Shown: positions 26,464 to 36,228, counted from the stretch's first letter. The stretch is 64,000 bases of DNA from Thalassospira profundimaris (GCF_003326755.1 NZ_JPWH01000005.1:1-64000), one strand, 5' to 3'. Notes: a model not told the origin generated them from the sequence alone. Numbers and translations are program-made.

Positions 26464-27228
26464 TCACGCAGCCTTGCAGATCGAATTGCCACCATCGGCC
26501 AGCATGGCGGTTCCGGTAACAAAACTTGATTGATCCGATGCCAGGAACAAGGCCGCCCTGGCATTTTCTTCTGGCTCGGCCATCCGGCCAAGCGCATGGA
26601 ACTTTTCCACCATTGCCCGTGCTTCCGGATCATTGGCATAGCTTGCGGCCATCGGGGTATCCGTTCCGCCCGGCAGCAGCGCATTCACGCGCACATGGGC
26701 CCCGCCATATTCCACTGCCAGACATTGCGCCATGCCAATCAGGCCCATTTTGCTGGCGGCATAGGCCGTCATACCCGGCAGTCCGATGGTATGCCCGACA
26801 AAGGTGGACGTAAAAATAACCGATCCGCCACCCCGCCGGGCGATTTCGGGCATTTGATACTTTGCCCCCAACATCGCCGAGGTCAGGTTGGTGCGCAGCG
26901 TCTGATCCCAGTCGTTTTGTTCGATATCGACCAGCGCCCCGGGCGATCCCAGCGTCCCGGCATTGTTAAACCCGACATCAAGCCCGCCATATTCCCCGAT
27001 GGCCGCATTAACCAGCGCCTTGGCGAACGCCTCGTCACAGACATCGCCTGCAAGGGCAAAGGCCTCGCCACCCGTAGCGGTAATTTCACCCGCAACCGCA
27101 TCAAGCCGGTCAGCATTGCGCGCGCCAAGCACAAGCTTCGCCCCCTCGGCGGCAAACAGCCTGGCCGATGCGGCACCGATCCCGGAACTGGCTCCGGTGA
27201 TAATCACAACCTTGTCCTGAAGTAACAT
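26464..27228 (-). CDS. SDR family oxidoreductase
   Basis: A 254-residue classical short-chain dehydrogenase, cytoplasmic. It has the cofactor motif TGASSGIGAAS (about residues 11-21), NNAG (about 88-91) and the catalytic Ser-Tyr-Lys set in SVIFTSTF and YAASK (about 151-155). The C terminus has the usual RAALFLASDQSSFVTGTAMLADGG. Substrate unknown. A GGGAAAG sequence upstream supports the ATG at 27228 rather than the one four codons earlier. It stands alone, with no obvious operon partner. Confidence 0.88.
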   Translation of the reverse strand: MLLQDKVVIITGASSGIGAASARLFAAEGAKLVLGARNADRLDAVAGEITATGGEAFALAGDVCDEAFAKALVNAAIGEYGGLDVGFNNAGTLGSPGALVDIEQNDWDQTLRTNLTSAMLGAKYQMPEIARRGGGSVIFTSTFVGHTIGLPGMTAYAASKMGLIGMAQCLAVEYGGAHVRVNALLPGGTDTPMAASYANDPEARAMVEKFHALGRMAEPEENARAALFLASDQSSFVTGTAMLADGGNSICKAA

Positions 27229-27511
27229 GATCTTTCCCATCTATCTGGCACCGGCCCGAAGGCATGTGGTGCAATTAACGATGGTGGAAAGTTATGCCTG
27301 GCCCCGAAAATCTGCTCGCCAGTTTCGGACGCGACGTTTTAAGCGTATTCAATGCCCCGAAACCTGGCCGAACCCAGGCCCCGCATATAATCTCGCGTGG
27401 CGGGTATTGTGGTTTAAAGCCAGGGGCACCGGGCCAAGATACCATTGCATCAAAATGCGAAGGCGCTATCTTCTCCCTAATAGCTGACATGCCTGATCAC
27501 AGGAGTATGAC

Positions 27512-28351
27512 GTGCCATCTCACCTCCCGACACGGCCTTTGCCAAACACCGGCAAATTGCACCTTTTGCGCCCCCTGCTGGGCACGGCATTGGTGATGAC
27601 ACTGGCCATGTTCATACCGGACAACACCGCCTTGGCACAAAGTGCATCCTCACAGGCAACGCCAGCGGCAAAGACCGCAACATCCGATGCCGCATCCACA
27701 TCCGGGGCCCCGTCAGATGCAACCGGCAGCAACAAAACCGGCGATACCGGCACGGCAAAAACCGCAGCACCCGCCCCCGCCCCGCATTGTGACAGCGACC
27801 ATATGTCGCTCTGTGAAGATACCAACGAGCTGATCTGGTCCAAGGGCTTTGCCGACAAGGTCGGCACCTTTGTCGGCCCCGGCACGGCAAGCTGGCTTGC
27901 CGATCATGCCAGCCGGATTGACCAGATGATCCAGGTATTAAGTGGCCCGCCGCAGATGCGGCAAAAAATCGGTGATGATCTCTGGCTTTATGGGGCCTGT
28001 CGCGCACATAGCTGCCCGGAAAAGGGTGCGGTGATTGTCACCAACAAGGGCGAGATCACCGCAACGGCCATTTTGCATTTTGCCTGTACCAAGACATGTC
28101 AGGATGACTATACCCTGACCATCCTGGGGCCCAAGGATGACAAAACCCTGACCGATGCCATCAAAAACTGGGCGCAAACCACCATCGATGACGATGCCCG
28201 CGAATTTAAAAAGGCCAGCCCGCCCAAAATTGTGACGGTCGAACATCTGGCCCCCGGTGCACCAGCCAAAGACACATCAACCGACAAATCGAAAAACACT
28301 GACCAAGCTGCCCCTGCTAACAAAAAATCCGCCCCGGCACCGACAAAATGA
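27512..28351 (+). CDS. Exported Ivy-like protein (possible lysozyme inhibitor)
   Basis: A 279-residue protein starting at GTG with AGGAG six bases upstream. The N terminus is a signal peptide (hydrophobic LLRPLLGTALVMTLAMFIP, cleavage near ALA-QS), followed by an Ala/Thr/Ser-rich linker and a Lys/Ala/Pro-rich C terminus. The central domain (about 110-245) contains GACRAHSCPEKGAVIV with CRAHSC at about residue 164. This resembles the CxxHxC loop by which Ivy proteins block C-type lysozymes. The rest of the similarity is weak, so the call rests mainly on that loop, the size of the domain and its export. Confidence 0.42.
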   Translation: MPSHLPTRPLPNTGKLHLLRPLLGTALVMTLAMFIPDNTALAQSASSQATPAAKTATSDAASTSGAPSDATGSNKTGDTGTAKTAAPAPAPHCDSDHMSLCEDTNELIWSKGFADKVGTFVGPGTASWLADHASRIDQMIQVLSGPPQMRQKIGDDLWLYGACRAHSCPEKGAVIVTNKGEITATAILHFACTKTCQDDYTLTILGPKDDKTLTDAIKNWAQTTIDDDAREFKKASPPKIVTVEHLAPGAPAKDTSTDKSKNTDQAAPANKKSAPAPTK

Positions 28352-28361
28352 CCCCGATGAC

Positions 28362-28967
28362 CTAACCTTTTGGCGCGGTATCCCCCGGCCACAGCCAGCG
28401 AAACAGACCGTCAATCATCCCGGCCTTGTCAGCCTTGTCCGCAACGGGAACAGCCCGCACCAAAAGGCCAAACTGGGATCGGTAAACGGTGTAAACATCC
28501 TGCGTTGAAATATCGGTATAGGTCGAACTGCCATATTCGGCGTCGACCAGAAAATTCCACGGCACCAGCCAGCTACTGACCGATCCGCTATATTTGGATG
28601 CCAGATTATAGGCCCGGTGCTGCCCGCTATTTTGCGCCTCGATATCGGAAAACCGGCCTTCGAGCCGTTCCAGCCGGTAGCGCGCATCCATACCCAAAAT
28701 ATTGGCCCAGGGTTTCAGCTTCACAAACTGCGCGTCCATGCGAAACTGGTCGCCATAAATCACATATTTGCGCGGAATATCCTCGCCGGGCAGGCGCAAA
28801 TAGGCATTGAATTCCTCTTTCCCCACCGGCTCGAACGTCACCGTCGCCACCGGCACTTCATCGGTCAGGCGGGTATAGGTCAATACAATCCCGAATATCG
28901 ACAGGGCCAGTGCTACGGATAGCAGCACAATCGCAAACAGGGATATTCTGACAACACGGATTTTCAA
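28362..28967 (-). CDS. Single-pass membrane protein of unknown function
   Basis: A 201-residue protein with one N-terminal hydrophobic segment (about residues 7-31, ISLFAIVLLSVALALSIFGIVL) and a periplasmic domain rich in aromatic residues (VIYGDQFRMDAQFVKLKPWANILGMDARYRLERLEGRF). Not recognised as a named family. Its stop lies ten bases from the end of the convergent Ivy-like gene. Confidence 0.7.
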   Translation of the reverse strand: MKIRVVRISLFAIVLLSVALALSIFGIVLTYTRLTDEVPVATVTFEPVGKEEFNAYLRLPGEDIPRKYVIYGDQFRMDAQFVKLKPWANILGMDARYRLERLEGRFSDIEAQNSGQHRAYNLASKYSGSVSSWLVPWNFLVDAEYGSSTYTDISTQDVYTVYRSQFGLLVRAVPVADKADKAGMIDGLFRWLWPGDTAPKG

Positions 28968-29195
28968 ACCACACTCATCCCATCAGCTTCAAAACCGGGA
29001 CCAGTGTCACCCGGTCTGATTTTACAAACAAGCCCGAATGACAATACGCCAAACTGCCCAACAGCCCCAAACCACCGTGATTTGAACGAACTCCGCTCCT
29101 GTTTAAGGCTCGTCTTTAAATGTCTTACAAGTTATGGATGATGTAATGGGCTTTCACGATATACTATTAAGACATGATGATCGAAAGGTAGAGCC

Positions 29196-29837
29196 TTGAG
29201 TTTAGAAACATGGCTGGCATTCACAGGCGCGTGCATCGTGTTAACGCTCATTCCCGGTCCCAGCGTCCTGTTGGTCATCGGGCAATCCCTTACGCGGGGG
29301 AAAAGGGCTGCAGTCATGTGTATCATGGGTGATGTCATCGGCAGTATTGTGCTTATGGGCCTGTCCTTTGCCGGTGTAGGCGCAATCCTTGCAGCCTCTG
29401 CCACACTTTTTCAAATCGTCAAATGGACAGGGGTAATCTACCTTGCCTGGCTGGGATACAGACAAATTGCCGAAGCCCGCCAAACCCCGACAACTGACAC
29501 AGACGCAACCACCAAACCCGCCGGGGCAAACCAACCCCATTCCGCCTGGCGCAGCTTTTGGGCTGGCACCATAACCGCCATCCTGAATCCCAAAGCCATC
29601 ATTTTTTATATGGCCTTCCTGGCACAGTTCATCAATCCACAGGCCGACTTGGCGGCACAACTGGTTATCCTGACCCTGACATCCAGCCTTGTTGTCATGG
29701 TGCTTTTAACCGGCTATGCACTGCTTGCGGCACGCGCCGGACAGATATTTCAAAGCAGGCAGGCCCAAAAGCGCATTGGATATGCAGGCGGCACATTCAT
29801 GATTGGCGGAAGCGTTTTAATGGCAACCACCCGCTAA
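29196..29837 (+). CDS. LysE/RhtB family amino-acid exporter
   Basis: A 213-residue inner-membrane exporter with about six hydrophobic segments. The N-terminal pattern LTLIPGPSVLLVIGQSLTRGKRAAVMCIMGDVIGS is typical of the LysE superfamily, as is the middle FWAGTITAILNPKAIIFYMAFLAQFI. It probably exports amino acids such as homoserine, threonine or lysine. The start is TTG, with AAAGG seven bases before it. It stands alone. Confidence 0.85.
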   Translation: MSLETWLAFTGACIVLTLIPGPSVLLVIGQSLTRGKRAAVMCIMGDVIGSIVLMGLSFAGVGAILAASATLFQIVKWTGVIYLAWLGYRQIAEARQTPTTDTDATTKPAGANQPHSAWRSFWAGTITAILNPKAIIFYMAFLAQFINPQADLAAQLVILTLTSSLVVMVLLTGYALLAARAGQIFQSRQAQKRIGYAGGTFMIGGSVLMATTR

Positions 29838-29914
29838 CGCCCTTTGCCTTTCATCGGTCAGCAGGCTTTCGCAAAAACCTTGCAAGCGCTTCACCGGGCT
29901 AAAGCGATTGGTCT

Positions 29915-30475
29915 TTAAACAGCTACGCTCTCAAACGTCGCACGGGTAATCTGGAAATAACGACACACCTCGTCGCGCTCCCGGGCGGAGGCATAATGGC
30001 AGCGGTCATCGGCCTGCGACATGCCCCAGCACCGCATCACGCCAAAGGATGCGGCATTTTCAGGCTGTGCACCGGCTTCGATCACATCGACATCCAGCAT
30101 GTCAAACCCGGCGGCCAGCACAACCGGGCCCATTTCACGCAAATAGCCTTTGCCCTGTGCATCCATGCCCAACCAATACCCGGCCTCGCCTTTTTTGGGG
30201 TCATCGGCATCACGAAAAATGCTCACCCAGCCGATAACCGCATCTGTCGCCCGTTCCACAATGGCCAGGGGCATCATCTTGCCGCTCTCGGTGGCATCGC
30301 GCTCGCGCAAAATCCGGGCACGAGCCTTCTCAACAGTAAATGGCAGCGACCACGACGCCAGCCAGCGTGAAATTTCCGGCACCATCAAGGCCGAAATCTG
30401 CCCGGCATCCGCTTCCTGCACACAACGCAGCGTCAAGCGGGGTGTTTCAAGGATACAATCGCGAAAATCCGGCAT
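29915..30475 (-). CDS. GNAT family N-acetyltransferase (RimJ/RimL-like)
   Basis: A 186-residue acetyltransferase of the RimJ/RimL type. It starts MPDFRDCILETPRLTLRCVQEADAGQ and has VIGWVSIFRDADDPKKGEAGYWLGMDAQGKGYLREM, where the acetyl-CoA loop reads AQGKGY. QPENAASFGVMRCWGM follows. GGAGG lies six bases before the ATG at 30475; earlier ATGs overlap or precede that site. Substrate unknown (protein N terminus or small amine). Confidence 0.8.
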   Translation of the reverse strand: MPDFRDCILETPRLTLRCVQEADAGQISALMVPEISRWLASWSLPFTVEKARARILRERDATESGKMMPLAIVERATDAVIGWVSIFRDADDPKKGEAGYWLGMDAQGKGYLREMGPVVLAAGFDMLDVDVIEAGAQPENAASFGVMRCWGMSQADDRCHYASARERDEVCRYFQITRATFESVAV

Positions 30476-30563
30476 GATCATCCTCCGATGCGGCGACAAA
30501 ACAGAACAGGCTACAGCGAATTTCACACATCATGCCACCCGGAGCGAGCGATTTTGTCGATGC

Positions 30564-30593
30564 AAAAAAGGGCAGCCCGATGGACTGCCCTTT
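30564..30593 (-). terminator. Terminator of the pnt operon
   Basis: AAAGGGCAG pairs with CTGCCCTTT. On the minus strand it is followed by a run of six U, 28 bases past the pntB stop. Confidence 0.85.
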
Positions 30594-30620
30594 CCGTTAC
30601 TGTTTGATCAGCAAGATCAA

Positions 30621-32018
30621 TCACGCATCCAGATGTCCGACGATTTCCTCGCACATCTTTTTGGCATCACCAAACAGCATCATGGTGTTGTCCTTAAAGA
30701 ACAATTCGTTCTGGATACCGGCATACCCAGCCGACATGCCACGTTTGATGAACAGCACCGTTTTGGCCTTTTCCACATCCAGAACCGGCATGCCAAAAAT
30801 CGGCGATGACGGGTCGGTTTTGGCGGCCGGGTTGGTGATGTCGTTTGCACCAATGACAAAGGCCACATCGGCGGTGCCGAAATCACGGTTGATTTCATCC
30901 ATTTCGGCAACGTCTTCATAAGGCACGCCTGCTTCGGCCAGCAGCACATTCATATGACCCGGCATACGGCCTGCGACTGGATGAATGGCGTAACGCACCT
31001 TCACCCCTTCTGCCTTCAAAAGGTCGGCCATTTCGCGAAGGGCATGCTGCGCCTGGGCCACCGCCATGCCATAACCCGGCACGATGATGACGCTCGATGC
31101 GTTTTTCATGATAAAGGACGCATCATCCGACGAGCCCGATTTTACCGGACGGTCGGCATCGCCCCCGGCAGCGGCAGCACCACCGGCCTCGGCCCCAAAG
31201 CCACCCAGGATGACATTGAAGATCGAACGGTTCATGCCCTTGCACATGATATAGGACAGAATCGCCCCCGATGCGCCCACCAGCGCACCGGTAATGATCA
31301 GCGCGTTGTTTTGCAGGGTAAAGCCAATGCCGCACGCCGCCCAGCCCGAATAGGAATTGAGCATGGAAACAACAACGGGCATATCCGCCCCGCCAATCGG
31401 AATGATCAGCGTGATGCCCAGCACAAGCGCCAGCAGGACCACCACCCAGAAGGCAAAATGGCTTTCGGTCGAGACAAAGATGATGCCGACCACCACAATG
31501 GCGATGCCAATGGCAAGGTTGAGCATATGCTGCCCGGCAAATTGCACCGGCGTGCCCGATACCAGGCCCTGCAACTTGCCAAAGGCAATCAGCGAACCGG
31601 TAAAGGTAATGGCGCCAATGGCAACACCAAGGCCCATTTCAATCAGGCTGGCTGGGTGAATAGCACCCACCGTGCCGATGCCGTAGGCCTCTGGCGAGAA
31701 CAGGGCCGCCCCGGCTACAAACACGGCGGCCAGACCAACCAGCGAATGAAAGGCCGCCACAAGCTGCGGCAGTGCCGTCATCTTGATTTTAAGGGCAATG
31801 ATGGTGCCAATCGCCCCGCCAATCAGAATCCCCACGATAATCGTGGTGTAAGACAGCACTTCTGGCGAGGCCAGTGTGGTAAAAATCGCAATCGCCATAC
31901 CGGCCATGCCCAGCATATTGCCGGTCCGGGCGGAATCAGGCGAAGAAAGGCCGCGCAAGGACAGAATGAAGCAGACCGAGGCGACCAGATACAGGAAAGC
32001 CGACAGGTTTTCCGACAT
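30621..32018 (-). CDS. pntB: NAD(P) transhydrogenase beta subunit
   Basis: A 465-residue inner-membrane subunit of the proton-translocating transhydrogenase, which makes NADPH from NADH using the proton gradient. The first about 270 residues form about nine hydrophobic helices. The C-terminal NADP-binding domain (dIII) has IVPGYGMAVAQAQHAL, AIHPVAGRMPGHMNVLLAEA, VIGANDITNPAA and RGMSAGYAGIQNELFF. It is the last gene of the pntAA-pntAB-pntB operon, 15 bases downstream of pntAB. Confidence 0.95.
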   Translation of the reverse strand: MSENLSAFLYLVASVCFILSLRGLSSPDSARTGNMLGMAGMAIAIFTTLASPEVLSYTTIIVGILIGGAIGTIIALKIKMTALPQLVAAFHSLVGLAAVFVAGAALFSPEAYGIGTVGAIHPASLIEMGLGVAIGAITFTGSLIAFGKLQGLVSGTPVQFAGQHMLNLAIGIAIVVVGIIFVSTESHFAFWVVVLLALVLGITLIIPIGGADMPVVVSMLNSYSGWAACGIGFTLQNNALIITGALVGASGAILSYIMCKGMNRSIFNVILGGFGAEAGGAAAAGGDADRPVKSGSSDDASFIMKNASSVIIVPGYGMAVAQAQHALREMADLLKAEGVKVRYAIHPVAGRMPGHMNVLLAEAGVPYEDVAEMDEINRDFGTADVAFVIGANDITNPAAKTDPSSPIFGMPVLDVEKAKTVLFIKRGMSAGYAGIQNELFFKDNTMMLFGDAKKMCEEIVGHLDA

Positions 32019-32033
32019 GATGTTTCCCCTTCC

Positions 32034-32465
32034 CTACTTCTTTTTCTTGAACATCTGCAACATGCGTTGCGCGACGATAAAACCGCCAAAAATATTGATC
32101 GATGCCAACACCACGGCAACAAAGCCCATCACCTTGGAGATGTTCATATCCATCGGGCCGGACGCCAGAAGCGCGCCGACAATGATCACTGATGAAATGG
32201 CATTCGTCACCGCCATTAACGGCGAATGCAGGGCGGGGGTGACTTTCCACACCACGTAATAGCCGACAAAGCAGGCCAGGACAAAAACCGTCAGGCCAAT
32301 CACGGTGGGGCTGACCCCGCCCGAGGATGCGGCATGAGCGGCACCACTGGCAACGTCATGCGCGCCAGAGGCAAGCTGGTCGGCCAGTTTTGCGGCCTTT
32401 TCCGCCAGACCAAGCGCGGAATCCCGCAGCTCGTTGGCAGATTGTGTGACAGTCTGATCAACCAT
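32034..32465 (-). CDS. pntAB: NAD(P) transhydrogenase alpha subunit part 2
   Basis: A 143-residue membrane part of the alpha subunit, separate from PntAA as in Rhodospirillum and other alphaproteobacteria. A soluble Ala-rich N terminus of about 50 residues is followed by three or four helices, including [46 protein letters not shown]. The ATG at 32465 has GGAGG six bases upstream and overlaps the end of pntAA by eight bases, implying coupled translation. Confidence 0.92.
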   Translation of the reverse strand: MVDQTVTQSANELRDSALGLAEKAAKLADQLASGAHDVASGAAHAASSGGVSPTVIGLTVFVLACFVGYYVVWKVTPALHSPLMAVTNAISSVIIVGALLASGPMDMNISKVMGFVAVVLASINIFGGFIVAQRMLQMFKKKK

Positions 32466-33636
32466 TTTCTGCCTCCGTTTCCTTATCGGCTTCACCACCA
32501 AATTTCGGATGAACCATTTTGCCATCCCGGGTCAGCATGGTTTCGGCAATGATCTGGTCTTCACGGTTAAAGACCATTTCCTTCTTCTCGCCATCCACCA
32601 TCAGGGTGACGAAATTCAGCAAGTTTTTGGCATACATCGCGGTGGCATCAGCCGCGACAGAACTCACGATATTGGACGGCCCCATAATTTTAACGCCATT
32701 TTCCGTCATCGTACTTTCGCCCGGCTTCACCCCGGCAACATTGCCACCGCGTTCAGCCGCCAGGTCCAGAATGATGGAGCCATTTTTCATGCCCGCCACC
32801 ATGTCGGCCGTGACAATTTCAGGTGCCGGACGGCCGGGAATAAGCGCCGTGGTAATCACGATGTCGGTTTTTGCCAAAACTTCCTTGAGCTTGGCTGCCT
32901 GCTTCTTTTTATAGTCGTCAGACATTTCACGGGCATAGCCCCCGGCGGTTTCCGCGCTGGCGGCATCGTCATCCTCGACCTCGATAAACGTCCCGCCAAG
33001 GGATTGCACCTGTTCCTTCACCGCCGGGCGCACATCAAAGGCGGAAACCACCGCACCCAGACGTTTGGCCGTGGCAATGGCCTGCAAACCGGCCACCCCG
33101 GCCCCAACCACGACGATACGGGTGGGCGCAAGGGTACCTGCTGCTGTCATCATCATCGGGAAAATGCGGCCAAATTCATGGGCGGCATCAATCACGGCAC
33201 GATAACCGGCCAGGTTGGATTGCGAGGACAGCACATCCATCGACTGGGCGCGTGAAATGCGCGGCACCAGTTCCATGGCAAAACTGGTCAGCCCGGCCTC
33301 GGCCATTTTGCCAATCAGCTCTGCCCGGTCATAGGGTTCGATCAAACCAATTACCGTAGCGCCCTTTTTATAGGCGGCAAGTTCGTTGGTTTTCCCCTCG
33401 ACCATTGGCGGGCGCACCTTAAGGATGACATCGGCATCCCCTGTTGCGGCCTTTGCCGTTTTGGCAATGGTTGCCCCGGCCTCAACATAGCGATCATCGG
33501 CAATGGATGCGTGTTCGCCTGCACCGGATTCGATCACCACCTCAAATCCCAGACCCGTATATTTTTTTACGGTATCCGGTGTGATGGCAACGCGCTTCTC
33601 ACCGGGCCATATTTCCCTTGGAACGGCCAGCTTCAT
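32458..33636 (-). CDS. pntAA: NAD(P) transhydrogenase alpha subunit part 1
   Basis: A 392-residue soluble NAD(H)-binding subunit (dI). Starts [23 protein letters not shown]. Its two Rossmann-like halves contain [22 protein letters not shown] and [23 protein letters not shown], with [16 protein letters not shown] after. AAGGAGG lies upstream of the ATG at 33636. It is first gene of the pnt operon. An intrinsic terminator lies 215 bases upstream of its start and may belong to its leader. Confidence 0.94.
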   Translation of the reverse strand: MKLAVPREIWPGEKRVAITPDTVKKYTGLGFEVVIESGAGEHASIADDRYVEAGATIAKTAKAATGDADVILKVRPPMVEGKTNELAAYKKGATVIGLIEPYDRAELIGKMAEAGLTSFAMELVPRISRAQSMDVLSSQSNLAGYRAVIDAAHEFGRIFPMMMTAAGTLAPTRIVVVGAGVAGLQAIATAKRLGAVVSAFDVRPAVKEQVQSLGGTFIEVEDDDAASAETAGGYAREMSDDYKKKQAAKLKEVLAKTDIVITTALIPGRPAPEIVTADMVAGMKNGSIILDLAAERGGNVAGVKPGESTMTENGVKIMGPSNIVSSVAADATAMYAKNLLNFVTLMVDGEKKEMVFNREDQIIAETMLTRDGKMVHPKFGGEADKETEAENG

Positions 33637-33850
33637 CGCGTCGTACCTCCTTCCCTTTTTTAACAATCCTGTCTGGTATGTTGGCATTTCTTATTGTACC
33701 GCCCCTGTTTCCGGGGCTTTGGTATTGTTTTGTTAAACCCTTGTCCGGCAGGCCGGTTTCACACCCCTGGCAGCATCGTCGCCATCGCAACCATCGCTGC
33801 AATACCAGAACGATCTTTTCCCGTATGGCGGCAAAATGCAACCAGGGATG

Positions 33851-33889
33851 AAAAAAGGCGGTTCCTCTGCTCAAACAGAAGAAACCGCC
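33851..33889 (-). terminator. Intrinsic terminator upstream of pntAA
   Basis: GGCGGTT pairs with AACCGCC, then a small internal loop and TCTG with CAGA around a six-base loop. On the minus strand it is followed by six U. No gene ends on this strand nearby, so it ends either a small RNA or an attenuated pnt leader. A further dyad (CACCA...TGGTG) lies just upstream, around 33898-33930. Confidence 0.62.
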
Positions 33890-34278
33890 CGCTTTCCCAC
33901 CACGCTTTCCGAGGCAATAAAGCCTTGGTGACAAACCGGGTCCCACCCGCCAGTGATGCTCAGGACAAACATTCACCAGCGCCCCGCTTTGTCTGCGTTA
34001 AATGCAAGATGCGACTTTCCTTTCACGATCTCAACAGCAAAACCTGACAAAAATAGCGATTAACTGTATTTCAGTTTACATTCAGATTTTATCACCATGT
34101 GCGAAAAACCGCACACACCTTCTCCCCTGCGGAACAGGTGTCATTCCAATACGAAAATAATTAACCTGCTGTTTTCGCTCATTTTCCAGCCCGACAATGT
34201 AACCTTGGATATTTAAATTTTAAAACAAATACACCCAAAGGTTTCATTCATCGTAAAATTCAAGCACCCTAAATCTAT

Positions 34279-34294
34279 GTTTTCCTAGGAAAAC
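34279..34294. promoter_or_regulatory. Perfect 16-base palindrome GTTTTCCTAGGAAAAC
   Basis: A full dyad without spacer, 219 bases upstream of the exported CXXCH-protein gene and well away from pntAA. The form suits a dimeric repressor or activator site. No known consensus recognised. Confidence 0.4.
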
Positions 34295-34512
34295 CATGCC
34301 CCTCGCAACACAAGTTCGTGCCGAAAATCACGACAGCAAATGGGCATACCGAATTTTGCCTGATAACAGAAACGGGGAAAAAACAGCCCGCAGCACGAAG
34401 GTTGCTGGCGAATCGCGGCAAGTATCGTGACATCACAAACCGGCTGACGTGTCGTCAAACAAATCCGGAGTCTTTTCCGAAATCAGGGACTTTCTTTACA
34501 CGGGGACAGATC

Positions 34513-36228
34513 ATGAAACAGAAAAGCCGCCTTTTACATGTGGCACGTATGGCAATCGGCTTGTGGGGCGCAACCGCCCTTGCACCTGCCAATGCACAAA
34601 CCTTTTTTCCCAAAGACGTTGATCAAAGCCAATGCAGTCTTGGCACCAGCGAGTTTGAAACCTGGATCACCCTGCCAATGTTTGGCCTGACCAGCCCGGT
34701 TTATGATGAAACCAGCGGCATGCCCTATATCTTTCCGGTCAATGGCCCGGATTTTGCCAACACAACCGCCAATCACTGCGACTTTTACAAATGGGGCGCA
34801 CAGATGTTTCTGTGGATGACCTCGACCATCGATGACATCGGCAAGCAACCGGCGAAACCGCAATATCCGGCCACCCTGCCCTTTGTGTTCAACACCGAAT
34901 TTTTCTACCGCCTGTCAAACGACCAGACCAAACTGCTTGCCCAGGGTGAAAATGTTCAAAGCGACAACCTGGCGATCAGCCTGCGGACCGCCAAAAATGA
35001 CGAAGACGAAAGCATCGGCCAGGCCGGTGGCAATGGCGTGTTGCTGACCCAACCACCCGCCGAAACAGGCAAGCAATCCTCGCTGACCTATTATGGCATT
35101 CATACAAACCGGCAATATGACTATTTCCTGAGCCTTTATAAAAACCTTCTGTCGGGCAAGACCAAGGGCACCCCGCTGGCATCGCAATTCCCCACCACGG
35201 CAGCGGAAACCTGCGCCATTTTGAAATATGCCGAACAAAACAACTATGTTGAAAAGGGTCTTATACCGACCTTTATCGAGAAGAAACTGTGCCCGAAAAA
35301 CGGCAATGATACAGCAGTGACGGCAACCGCAGCCCCGGCCGCGACGGCCCCGGGATCATCGATCATTCCGCAAATCGAACCGGCGGTTGATTTCCTGTCA
35401 CTGGCGGTCGAGGTCAAAACAAGCTGGGTCGAGACCGCATCCCTGCCCACAGGCAGCAAGAACAAATATATCCGGCAAAACCTGCAAATCCCGATCTATG
35501 ATCGCACCAACCCCAATCACTGGACCGTCAAGGACTCCGCAACCCGTGAAATGGCGCTCGTGGGTATGCACGTTGTTGGCACGGTGAAAGGCCACCCGGA
35601 AATGATCTGGGCCACCATCGAACACGAAAACAACGCGCCCAACGGCCTTTATTATTACATGAACGACAAAAAGCAGGTCGTCGCGGTTTCCGACCCGCAA
35701 ACCAAAACCGGCTGGACTTATTCCAACGGCGACATTGTTGATACTGTCACTGAATATGCCAAGGGCTGCGATGATTCCACAATGCCCGCCGGTTGCGTCG
35801 CCAAAAGCGACATTGTCAGCGCCGATGGCAATGATCCCATCGCGCCATCCAATGTAACCCGCCTGAACCCGTGGGGCATCAAACAGGTGCCAACCACGAC
35901 AACAACCGATGCCGTTTCGCAAACCACACAGATCATTTCGCTCAACCGGGATGTCAAACGCCACCTGAAGGCCCAAAGCCCCACGGACCCGCGCCAGTAT
36001 TATTTCCTGAGCGGTGCGGTCTGGACCAGCGATGGCAGCATTCCCGAAAAAAGCACGGCAAAGGCCATTACCGGCTCGCCCATGCTGGCCAACACCTCAA
36101 TGGAAACCTTCGAGCAAAGCTCGGGCTGCTTTGGTTGCCATAATACTTTCAAGTCGCCCAACGGCCTGAAAATCAGCCATATTTTTGAAGGCATCAGCCC
36201 GGACCTGCCGACGGTTTCTGGCAAATAG
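34513..36228 (+). CDS. Exported protein with a single C-terminal CXXCH heme motif
   Basis: A 571-residue protein with a signal peptide (residues 1-29, ending ANAQ). Most of the body is unlike any domain I recognise. It has WGAQMFLWMTS near residue 100, an Ala/Thr-rich linker around 275-285, and WATIEHENNAPNGLYYYM around 375-390. Near the C terminus NTSMETFEQSSGCFGCHNTF holds one CXXCH (Cys539, Cys542, His543), so it may carry one covalent heme as a periplasmic c-type cytochrome. No maturation or oxidase gene is near. The start at 34513 is chosen because it begins the signal peptide; only a GGGGAC sequence is present upstream. Confidence 0.65.
   Translation: MKQKSRLLHVARMAIGLWGATALAPANAQTFFPKDVDQSQCSLGTSEFETWITLPMFGLTSPVYDETSGMPYIFPVNGPDFANTTANHCDFYKWGAQMFLWMTSTIDDIGKQPAKPQYPATLPFVFNTEFFYRLSNDQTKLLAQGENVQSDNLAISLRTAKNDEDESIGQAGGNGVLLTQPPAETGKQSSLTYYGIHTNRQYDYFLSLYKNLLSGKTKGTPLASQFPTTAAETCAILKYAEQNNYVEKGLIPTFIEKKLCPKNGNDTAVTATAAPAATAPGSSIIPQIEPAVDFLSLAVEVKTSWVETASLPTGSKNKYIRQNLQIPIYDRTNPNHWTVKDSATREMALVGMHVVGTVKGHPEMIWATIEHENNAPNGLYYYMNDKKQVVAVSDPQTKTGWTYSNGDIVDTVTEYAKGCDDSTMPAGCVAKSDIVSADGNDPIAPSNVTRLNPWGIKQVPTTTTTDAVSQTTQIISLNRDVKRHLKAQSPTDPRQYYFLSGAVWTSDGSIPEKSTAKAITGSPMLANTSMETFEQSSGCFGCHNTFKSPNGLKISHIFEGISPDLPTVSGK

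Larger units (their letters stand above)
33637..34512. other. Long intergenic region between pntAA and the CXXCH-protein gene
   Basis: About 876 bases without a supportable gene, holding the leader of pntAA and the promoter region of the divergent exported protein. It contains an intrinsic terminator pointing toward pntAA (33851-33889), a smaller hairpin, CCCC with GGGG, around 33703-33718, a GTGCG/CGCAC hairpin near 34098-34113 and a perfect 16-base palindrome at 34279. The part from 34050 to 34300 is AT-rich. Confidence 0.5.

Noticed and set aside
30954-32192. A 412-codon plus-strand open frame opposite pntB and pntAB
   Set aside because: Antisense shadow of the transhydrogenase genes, with low-complexity His/Asn/Arg composition and no ribosome binding site.
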